Source: Hormiphora californensis (taxonomy: Eukaryota; Ctenophora; Tentaculata; Cydippida; Pleurobrachiidae). Taken from it: 60,000 bases of DNA. The notes beneath the pieces are model-generated. The model searched no databases. It was given only the letters and a program-made list of their open reading frames with translations, and had not been told where the DNA came from. A program made the position numbers and the translations under genes. Shown in pieces: positions 47,046 through 55,600 of the stretch. Numbering within the stretch: position 1 is the stretch's first letter; each line of letters opens with the position of its first letter. The DNA lies in contig CM035353.1 of NCBI GenBank assembly GCA_020137815.1, forward strand, positions 6,398,298-6,458,297, in the 5' to 3' direction.

Positions 47046-47380
47046 AATTATGAAACTTGTCATATTATGTTAGCTATGGCCGGGGTCACTTGTCCTGCCC
47101 TTAATAGCAGATTATTTTTTCGACAACGCAGTGACTCAAAGCTCTCAACTTTCATTAATAAGTTAGGCATAGTGAGCTTCCAGTGATGTATGCCACTATT
47201 TACAATATTCCAGTGTATCGTGAAGGTCGCTGTGTGTGGGATGATGGTGGTGCCAGGTGCGCACACAGTTTTTATAATACCGACATTCATTGCACCTCTT
47301 AAAAAAGTGGGCTTCAAATCGTATATATCTCTAGAAATAGATAAAAATATATAAGCAAAAACTCTATCACACAAAGTTAT
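47046..47380 (-). repeat. Module B upstream segment, copy 2
   Basis: Contains CAGTGACTCAAAGCTCTCAA, TTAGGCATAGTGAGCTTCCA and GGTCGCTGTGTGTGGGATGA. Partial copies at 44.84-45.09, 49.36-49.56, 49.91-50.16 and 50.50-50.76 kb. Confidence 0.75.
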
Positions 47381-48430
47381 CCTGAATAGTTCTCAATTCC
47401 GACAACTTATGGTGTGGAGTCGAGTACTGGGTTCGGAGTTCGGGCCCATGGAACTCCATTAAGTTGGCTATCGCCGCTGCATTAACTTAACCTTTCCCAC
47501 GTGCCCTCTGGAGTCCAGGTTCGATCTGCAATTAAAGAGCTCATTATGATAATGAAAACCTAGCGAAAACTGAAGAGAAATCTTATGAAGAATTTTTTTA
47601 CTCTGGTCTGAATGCCGGGTAAATGGTCAGAGCCTGACAAAATGCAAGAGTCATCATTGCATAATGTCATTGCGTTTTCGTTACATATCTCACTTCCATC
47701 GTTCTTATTCTCTAGACATGCTTCAATGTCTCCTTGTAGCTCCTAGCTGAAGAAACCAATCAATTACTTCCTAGCTGTAAATAATGTCAAGTTATTATAA
47801 TAAGTTATATAATACAGCTTCTGAATCGGCAAACTGGTGCAAACGAAACCCTGGTCTATCCTAGGAATAATATTTGAGAGTAAAGAGAGGATTCATCAGT
47901 GAATGTCGAAAAGGTGCGAGTAATTAATAGCAGTAAAAAACTTGCCTTTCGTTGCCTTCCATCACAAAATATGCATTTAAGAAGTTTTGCACGTTTTGGT
48001 GTAGGAGGACTAATTTTCGGCGGTGAGTGTCGCTGGCATGGTTCTTACTCAACAGGTTTCGGGCGACAGGCCTCGTGGATATGCGAATTGTTAGCCCAAA
48101 TCCAATCTAGGTAGTGAACGAGGTTTATAAGAATATATAATACCGCGGCTGCGGATTTGTGTTCTACCTTTTAAATGAATTTCCAATCTTATCACGTTTA
48201 GCTTTGGCCACCATGTCAGGATTGGGATTATTGAAAGTTACGGTCTCGCCGTTTTCTCTGGCTTGAACTCTTCACGCAGGTCGTGCCCTCTTCTCTTTCA
48301 GTTAGAATACCTATAGTTAGAATACCTACATATACCTAAAAAAGCAAAGAGTGATTTAACTTTTTTCCAAAATTACTAAGAGCCGTTCCCATAACTTTTG
48401 TTAATTTAGAAATCGATTAAGAATATAATA
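47381..48430. other. Non-coding patchwork of repeat modules
   Basis: Contains TGGTCTGAATGCCGGGTAAA (47608; again near 49152), CTCCTAGCTGAAGAAACCAA (47739; again near 49290, 50335 and 50455) and the GCGGATTTGTGTTCTACC module (48130-48310). The plus-strand frame at 47899-48114 is unassigned. Confidence 0.5.
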
Positions 48431-48459
48431 TGCAATAATGAATTATAAAATCAAGAGCC

Positions 48460-48800
48460 TAATTTTGACGCTAAAAGATTATAACACTCCTTGAACTTCT
48501 CCTTAATAGTTTTCAAGTCCTGTGTAGATAAGTTCTTGAATTTACTGTATCTTGACAGCCCTTTCATCCCTTCAGCCAACGCATTAATGTTGCATTGCCA
48601 CGCCGATCTTCTACCGGGTGCTGGGCCACGATGTCAGTGTCTTCTGCTTCATCTTCATTGTCAGACGGGGGCGGGAAGTTATCATTCTCGACAAAAACTG
48701 GCCAGCACGATGTTCCCACCAGCACCAAGAATGGATTTATTCGGAAGGCTTCTGGGAAATCACCCCATTTCGCCATACCTCTAGTCAGAATTCCAAACAT
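48460..48800 (-). pseudogene. Repeat module A, copy 2, with extra upstream coding
   Basis: The minus-strand frame starts MFGILTRGMAKWGDFPEAF and reads NPFLVLVGTSCWPVFVENDN, then PPPSDNEDEAEDTDIVAQHP and VEDRRGN. After a small insertion (near 48592, relative to copy 1) the frame shifts to NALAEGMKGLSRYSKFKNLS, then QDLKTIKEKFKECYNL and ends ASKLGS plus TGA near 48472. The family was not recognised; acidic linker plus helical tail. Confidence 0.45.
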
Positions 48801-48825
48801 GTGCCGGCAAGGAAACCGGCCGTGC

Positions 48826-50780
48826 AGATTTGTGTGTGGAAACTACCTTTTAAATGAATTTCTAATCCTATCACGTTTAGTGTTGGCCACCATGTCAGGA
48901 TTGGGATTATTGAAAGTTACGGTCTCGCCGTTTTTCTCTGGCTTAAATTATTCACGCAGGCTGTCCCCTCTTCTCTTCAGCCAATTGTGCAATACATACA
49001 ATGTATACAATCTAAAATAAAATCAATCTCCATCAGCAATATCTTCTAAAAAGGAGTATGTGTGATCTTCTAGTTACTTCTTTGTTAGCCCTCGATCTTG
49101 TCATAATATTCGGGCTAACTTTCTCAAATCCTATGCAACATTTTTTACCCGGGTCTGAATGCCGGGTAAATGGTCACAAATGCAAGAGGAAAAGCTACAT
49201 GATGGGATGATGAGCACAACATTTCATAACGTCATTGCATTTTGTTACTTCTCTACTCTAGACATGCTTCAATCTATCTCCTTGTAGCTCCTAGCTGAAG
49301 AAGCCAATCAATTACTTCCTAGCTAGCTGTAAATAATTAATATAAATAATGTTAACAAATTATGAAACTTGTCATATTATGAATTAGCTATGGTTAGGGT
49401 CGACAACACAGTGACTCAAAGCTCTCAACTTTCATTATATTAAATTAGTGAGCTTCCTGCGATGTATGCCACTACTTGCAATATTTCATTGTATCGTGAA
49501 GGTCGCTGTGTGTGGGATGATGGGGGACACACAGTTTTTATAATACATATATTACCTGTGCCGACATTTAGATGAAGTCCAAGAACGCCAAAAAACAATG
49601 TAGGAAAGCATAACAACAATTTTCTCCTATTACATACGTACCGTGTCACAATACAGGGATCCCCTATACCGCATTGCACTGACTCCCCGGCCGCTCTAAT
49701 ATCGGACATCCGGAGTGACCGTTTCGGGGGTAATCGTTGCAGTGCATCTCGAGACTCGATTTTTCTCTTCTTTTCATACACTTTTGGGGGTCGTATAAAT
49801 TCAGGGAGGCTGCTGGAGGATGCGGTGGTGGTGGTGGCCGAGGTGGCAGGCCAGAGCCGTCAGCAGAATAACAGCAAGAATCGTGGCCCAATGGCTCGCA
49901 GTAGGCCAGGAGCTCTCAACTTTCATTAAATTAGGCATAGTGAGCTTCCTGCGATAGTATGCCACTACTTGCAATATTCCAGTGTATCGTGAAGGTCGCT
50001 GTGTGTGGGATGATGGTGCACACACAGTTTTTATAATACCGACATACATTGCACCTCTTAAAAAATTGGGTTTCAAATCTTATAACAACAGGATATCTCT
50101 AGAAATAGATAAAAATATATAAGCAAAAACTCTATCACACAAAGTTAACCCGAATAGTTCTCAATTTCGACAACTTCTGGTCGCGCATTTACCTCGTGTG
50201 TACATCATGTAGTGTGGAGTACTGAGTTCGGGCCCATGGAACTCCATTAAGTTCGCTATCGCCGCTGCATTATTGAAACTTAACCTCTCCCAGGTTCGAT
50301 CTAGACATGTTTCAATCTGCCTCTTTGTAGGTCCTAGCTGAAGAAACCAATCAGTTACTTCCTAGATTCATTACACTGTAAATAATGTCCACAAGTTATT
50401 ATAGTATGAAACTTGTCATCTTACGTCACTTGTCTGCCTCTTTGTAGGTCCTAGCTGAAGAAACCAATCAGTTACTTCCTAGCTGTAAATAATGTCCACA
50501 AGTTATTATAATATGAAACTTGTCATCTTACGTTAGCTATGGCCAGGGTCACTTGTCCTGCCCTTAATAGCAGATTATTTTTTTCGACAACACAGTGACT
50601 CAAAGCTCTCAACTTTCATTAATAAATTAGGCATAGTGAGCTTCTTGTGATGTATGCCACTACTTTCAATATTCCAGAGCATCGAGAAGGTCGCTGTGTG
50701 TGGGATGACGGGGGACACACAGGACAGGGGATGATTCCACAGTTTTTTATCAAATTAGAACGTTATATACAATAAATAAA
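48826..50780. repeat. Patchwork of partial module copies
   Basis: Holds a third copy of the CACCATGTCAGGATTGGGAT module (48826-49000), three partial copies of the GGTCGCTGTGTGTGGGATGA segment (49420-49560, 49910-50050, 50590-50720) and three copies of the TAGCTGAAGAAACCAATCA segment, two of them only about 115 bp apart (50330-50400 and 50440-50510). The minus-strand frames at 49440-50076 are chimeras of these pieces. Confidence 0.65.
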
Positions 50781-50889
50781 TATCAATAAATAAAACCGCA
50801 CGTCCCGGGCTCCACCAACATGGAGACAGTCCACTATTACAGGTGTTCTAGTAGTTTACAGTTGTAGTCACTCTCCATTGCTTCTGGGG

Positions 50890-51095
50890 ATGAGGGATCC
50901 AGACTGGGGGGATCATGCTGAAACGGATGGGGAAGTGGTCCGATCCGTGTCGTAGGGAGCAAGTTTAGGGAGCACGTTCTTCAAGACTTCAGCTTGGAGT
51001 TATTTACGGTGTCCCACATCAAATTCTGGCGTTGAAGTCACCGCAGAACATCGACTGGAGGTTATAAGAGGCTGCCCAATCTACCACTGAGGTCA
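50890..51095 (-). pseudogene. Non-LTR retrotransposon AP-endonuclease fragment
   Basis: The minus strand reads LTSVVDWAASYNLQSMFCGD and then FNAR before a stop near 51025. About 30 codons later, another frame reads RHGSDHFPIRFSMIPPVW. CGDFNA and GSDHFPI are the two signature motifs of the endonuclease/exonuclease/phosphatase domain of non-LTR elements, at about normal spacing, with D, N, D and H as catalytic residues. The frame break between them makes it inactive. No RT follows. Confidence 0.6.
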
Positions 51096-51640
51096 GCCGG
51101 GGGGGGGGGTCAAGAATGTCGTGAGTCCAGTAAGCTGAACAGAATACCACATTTTCATCTTATACTTACTTACTTACAGCTCCTAATTACCTTGGATACA
51201 TGGTCTTCTGTTTTCCGTTTTCACATGTGTCTCTTCATTTCAGGGTAAACTATCCTACCATCAATAGCAGATTATTTTTTCGACAACACACTTTAGAAAA
51301 TAGAAATAGATAAAAATATGTAAACAAAAAACGAATTCCCATGTATGACTTTGCCCACTGGTGGCTTAATTGGGTCTTTGTGCCATCCTCCGCCTCTTTT
51401 ATGGCCTTAATAATTCTGTCTCCTAGTCCTAGACAAATGAATGTTTAGAAGGAAACCCAACCTTAAATTGTTATGGTTGTCCATGTTAAACTTACCCAAA
51501 CCACCATACAAATGGAGTTGTCTCTCACCGGATATTGGTTTTGTAGTCTGCCTTTGATTTTCCTCCTATTTTAGTTCCCTTTTCTGCAGAGTTCACAGTG
51601 GGAATATTGAGGTCGTTTTATCGTTTTAACTCTTATACAT
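51096..51640. other. No recognisable gene
   Basis: A G run at 51101-51110 and short TTTTTCGACAACACA pieces of the repeat modules near 51270. Nothing coding. Confidence 0.4.
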
Positions 51641-51644
51641 ATAA

Positions 51645-51899
51645 GCCAAAAACTAATTGGAATTAGTTGGCGGGAAAGGTGGCCCACTTACACCTTTTGC
51701 TGCTACCGGGTACCACGAACTGTCATTCTCTTCGTCACGTCGGTATCTCAATATCTCTCTCTCTCTCTCTCACACCCTTTCTCTTTCTCTATTTCACTCA
51801 CCTCTTATATCCCTGATACATTTTAAAATAAAACCCGGCATCAGGCAAAGGTGTAAGTGGGCCACCTTTCCCGCCAACTAATTCCAATTAGTTTTTGGC
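51645..51899. mobile_element. TTAA MITE, copy 2 (255 bp)
   Basis: The same ends as 36489-36894 (GCCAAAAACTAATTGG... and inverse), with a shorter CT interior. The right flank is TTAA; the left flank reads ATAA. Sequence to the right continues collinear with copy 1 for about 110 bp. Confidence 0.75.
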
Positions 51900-51903
51900 T
51901 TAA

Positions 51904-52015
51904 TTTAGGTCCCTTTTTGGTTTCTAATGTCAGTATGACATTATTTCATGATGTAAAATTGTCAAAATGATGTGTTTTATGAGAAACGAGACGAATTTCT
52001 GTGAAAATCGTAATT
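51904..52015. repeat. Segment shared with 36899-37010
   Basis: Links the MITE directly to the 52016-52865 element. See the first copy. Confidence 0.7.
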
Positions 52016-52865
52016 TTGACGTCATTATGACGTCATTTGACGTAATTAGTGACGTCGTAACGATGTAATTGCATCACAATATATTTTTAATGAATACCTT
52101 GAAGGAGCTTGTAAAGTATCATTGACCACAGTGGTCAGGAAAGGGAGTTTTTGCTCGAAAAACGTTCATTTTACTGGATTTTTCGTCAAATTTTTGACTT
52201 CCGACGCGATTTAAGGGCTCAAAATGATGAGCTACGAAAATTAGCGATATAGTATCTGAAAGTTCAGACGATTTGCCGGTAACGATTTTTCGTCAAATCA
52301 GAAATCGGAACACGTCTTCAGGGTGCTAGAGGCGTTTGAAAAAAGTTAGTCGGTCTCGCGCAATGACGTCACTCGTGACGTCATTGCACGCGTCATATGT
52401 AAGATGGAGAGTCGCCACCCGAATGGGTACATGCACGAGACAATTATCTGTCGAATGCCGCTTGGTTTGAGGTCGTACGATGTCTGGTTCGTCTCAAACA
52501 GGGACCAAACGGAAGGTAACAAAGCGTCTATCCATGTATGTATGTATGTATGTATGTATGTATCAACCTAGTTATCCCCACACTGAATTTTCTGTTTTGG
52601 GGGTGGTGTTATAACTTTTGAACAAAAAGAGCTAGCTACTTGAAATTTTTACCATCGATAGATGTTTACAAGAAGCTTCTGAGTACAAAATTTCAGCTTC
52701 CTAGCTCATCCGGTTCCGGAGTTATGGCGTGTCAAAAAGTGCCAAAATGGGCTAAAAGTATGAAATAACTATATATACGCTGTGAGCAAGCGGGCCGTTT
52801 TTTGGGGGAATTTTTTTCGGGGGGTTGGATGGGGCCACCTTTGCGCTTGCCAGCGCAGTGATATT
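52016..52865. repeat. About 830-bp dispersed element, copy 2, with TGACGTCA clusters
   Basis: Collinear with 43577-44408. Its simple-repeat patch is (TATG)n at about 52534-52562. Ends in CCTTTGCGCTTGCCAGCGCA and TGATATT. Confidence 0.75.
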
Positions 52866-53032
52866 AAACAATTTGCTATTTTAAACTCAGTTCGAGCATT
52901 GTGCTGTTGCACCTCCCTTTATAAAATAAAAAATAATAGTATGAACAATACAAGTCGGACGCCAAAAGATCCCTCACAACACGCTCCTTCTCTGCCTTCG
53001 TATTCACGGACGTAAGCATTACGGCTGTTAAC

Positions 53033-53366
53033 CTGAATCCAGTCACTCTCTAAGTCGGGGGAGGTGAAAAAGAGTTGATGGCATTGAGTGGGGTTATAAA
53101 AATGGCCTTCATGGCGGGGTTTTCCATCATATATATAGGCCAAGAAAATCATCGTTTTCCCGGAGCCTGTCCGAAATAAATGCAAGTATGAATTATATCT
53201 AACTAAGCTTAGCATGTCCAATCATTCAAATTAGAATGCGAGAGAAAAAGTAAGATGAGGAAAAATAAAACGAACCTGTCGGCAGTATGGCCATCACGTC
53301 ACGGCCCTCTTTCAATTTGTCGACGCAGTTGCGCTGGTGAGACCGGAGTGGCGGTATTTGACGCAT
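53033..53366 (-). CDS. Superfamily-II-like helicase, start and Walker A exons (fragment)
   Basis: Exon 1 (53366-53276) opens with ATG and reads PPLRSHQRNCVDKLKEGRDV, then MAILPT. It splices in phase 1 (ACAG|GTTCG ... GGACAG) to exon 2 (53166 to about 53033), which begins GSGKTMIFLAYIYDG. 'LR.HQ.......L.EGRDVMAILPTGSGKT' is the Q-motif plus Walker A region of DEAD/RecQ-type helicases, ATP-driven nucleic-acid unwinders. The remainder of exon 2 shows no helicase motifs, and no DEAH box follows in the window. Either a gene fragment or the first exons of a truncated gene. Confidence 0.5.
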
Positions 53367-53499
53367 ACTGAGGTTGGGGAGGTTAGATTCGGTTCTTAAA
53401 GCTGCCTGTATACAGCCATATATACTTTTCTTTGGCTTGAACTATTCACGCAGGTTGTCCCCTCTTCTCTTCAGCCAATTGTGCAATACAATGCTCTTT

Positions 53500-53850
53500 C
53501 TCCTCCTTCAGGCCCTGCTCGTCGCGTCGCCGGGCTGCCGCCTTCTGCTGGCGAAAGGGTTAGTGTCTTGCAATGGTAACGGCGTTTCGGTGTCTTTCAT
53601 CAGCAATTCACTTTCCTCTTCGATACCCACGATGTCATCTGCGGATGACAGGGGTTCCAGGAAATCATGGACACTTCCTGCAACAGGTTGAGGTAGTAGC
53701 GAGCTCACCATCTTGATTTTGGGCTCCACAGGAGATCTTCCCCGTTTTGGCACATTCGCCCGGGTACTCTCCTTTTCCAGTGTTCCCTCGCATTTCTCCC
53801 TGTCACAGGGCATCTCATTACCGCATACACTACAAGTTGTCGTGATGTCA
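53500..53850 (-). CDS. Unrecognised exon with CxxC...C zinc-ribbon-like start
   Basis: The minus-strand frame reads HHDITTTCSVCGNEMPCDRE, then KCEGTLEKE, a basic RGRSPVEPKIKMVSSLLPQP region, and an acidic ADDIVGIEEESELLM region. The upstream end near 53866 coincides with a GTTTCTTTTAG acceptor. The protein was not identified. Its 3' side (53420-53490) overlaps a repeat module that also occurs at 48940-49000. Confidence 0.35.
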
Positions 53851-53869
53851 TGATGGTCTCAACCTAAAA

Positions 53870-54295
53870 GAAACAAATTACATATTTATAAATGATTGAA
53901 GTTAATTATTTATTATGGGTTGTGCTTTAAAAAGCTCTATTTAGTATTTATAAACGTCGATTATATACTCTGCAAATCTTGGGGTTTTACTTTATATATT
54001 TACTTTTTGGAATTTCAGGTTTTCCAACAAACAATGAAAGCGAGACTTCAGCTCTACCACCTCCCTTGCCTTTTTCATTATTATATCATGTGTCCTTTTC
54101 GTTGTGTCATTTTCTGATTCAACTGTGGAGTATGTTTTCATCATCTAAACCTGAAATTAATCATTCACTTATCGATGTGAATTTAAAGCAAAGTGGGGAA
54201 ATACCAATCCTTTGCCTTGGCCACACGGCGTCAGACTTCATGTCGGTATTAAATACGTTCTGTCTATCACTATAAGAAAATAACGAACCTTTAGA
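53870..54295. other. AT-rich, no recognisable gene
   Basis: Plus-strand frames at 53896-54275 have no recognisable features. Confidence 0.4.
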
Positions 54296-54299
54296 GTGA

Positions 54300-54500
54300 A
54301 GGCTTTGCTTTGTCACCAATCAAGTGGTATTCCCTAGGCAGTGTACTGAAAATCTGCTCTGCATCTCCTAATCTCATGACCAGGGTATCTCCTAATCTCA
54401 TGACCAGGCTATCCCCTATACGGCCAGACCTTCCATCTCGCTCTGCTTCGTGGAATCTCAATACTACAGATTTCTCTGTCAGGTAACTTCGCGTAACTAA
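54300..54500 (-). pseudogene. PIF/Harbinger transposase fragment, copy 1
   Basis: The minus strand reads VVLRFHEAERDGRSGRIGDS, then LVMRLGDAEQIFSTLPREYH and LIGDKA. The CTCCTAATCTCATGACCAGG segment is doubled, adding about 8 codons relative to copy 2. It matches the DDE_4 region around the second and third catalytic acids. Truncated on both sides. Confidence 0.6.
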
Positions 54501-54715
54501 ACGTCAGCAAATTGGAGAGAGTTAGAGCCAGTAATGACTACTGATTATTAACAGTGCTAGACTATTTCAGTATATTAATGCTTGATATGGATTAGTGACC
54601 TCATAACTTCTCATTTTAACGCTGGCTTCCAAAATCCGGACGTCAATGTTTTCGTCGCTATTATCACCAGAAATATAATTATGCACTAGAATTATTACAT
54701 GACTTTGAGTCGGAA

Positions 54716-54934
54716 ATGTTGCCAGAAGGCCATTTTCCAACTGTCATCGAAACAATGATGTCCTTCTCGATCGAAGATGAGAAACCCTTTCTTAGAATTT
54801 CTAGAAATAGTCCTATTTTACCAGAAACAGATTCCAGTGGAGAAGAACTATCAGAAGAATTATCAGAAGAACTATCCGAAGAACGAGGTTGTAGAAGATT
54901 ACGTTCACTATCGGAGGTATCATGTCGGTATTAG
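54716..54934 (+). other. Short acidic frame with SEEL repeats
   Basis: The frame from ATG reads SSGEELSEELSEELSEERG, from a 12-bp TATCAGAAGAAT-type tandem repeat (54848-54885). It sits between the two Harbinger fragments. Probably not an independent gene. Confidence 0.25.
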
Positions 54935-54999
54935 ATATACGTTGTCTATCACTATAAGAAAATAAAGACACGTCACGAACCTTTATTATTAGAGTGAAG

Positions 55000-55150
55000 G
55001 CTTTGTCACCAATCAAGTGGTATTCCCTAGGCAGTGTACTGAAAATTTGCTCTGCATCTGCTAATCTCATGACAAGGCTATCCCCTATACGGCCAGGCCT
55101 TCCCACCTCTACGTAACTAAACGTCCTATCAGGTAGGGTCAGCAAATTGG
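55000..55150 (-). pseudogene. PIF/Harbinger transposase fragment, copy 2
   Basis: The minus-strand frame reads TLPDRTFSYVEVGRPGRIGD, then SLVMRLADAEQIFSTLPREY and HLIGDKAFTL. 'V..PGR..DS.V.R...' followed by 'YHLIGDKAF' is the DDE_4 signature, with D in GDS and GDK as the likely acid positions. The first acid and the Myb-like partner protein are absent. Downstream sequence diverges, so the fragment is cut at about 55000. Confidence 0.65.
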
Positions 55151-55600
55151 AGGGAGTAATTAGAGCCAGTAATGACTACTGATTAGTAACAGTGCTAGAA
55201 GTAGACTATTACAGTTTAATGCTATAGGACACAGATAATTGAATGTCAGGCGACTCAAACAGAAAAGATGTACAGTATACTCACTCTGAAAGAACAGGGC
55301 TTAGAGGATAGAGAGAGGATGGTACATCCTGGATAAGAGAGGATAAGAGAGGATAGAGAGGATGGGGCGGCTAAATTTCTTACCATTGCAGAGGTTATAG
55401 TGTTGGAGATATCCAGTGTGATCCAACAACCAAGTTCTCAGCTATCCAACTACCCCGCCATATCCCCAGGTCATGTGATAATCACCGAATATCTAAGTCT
55501 CTTGTAATTTGTGTGTGACATGTGTGTATTGCGTCAGTCTGTGAGATTGTGAATGACCGTTTAGTTCTCGTTTGTCTTTGTCTGCACTGTTGCAACTTAC
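55151..55600. other. Between Harbinger fragment and sushi gene
   Basis: GAGAGGATAAGAGAGGATAG short repeats at about 55295-55365. A possible last exon of the sushi gene begins after AG at about 55424 (phase 1, about 15 codons to TAA), but its acceptor context is weak. Confidence 0.3.
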
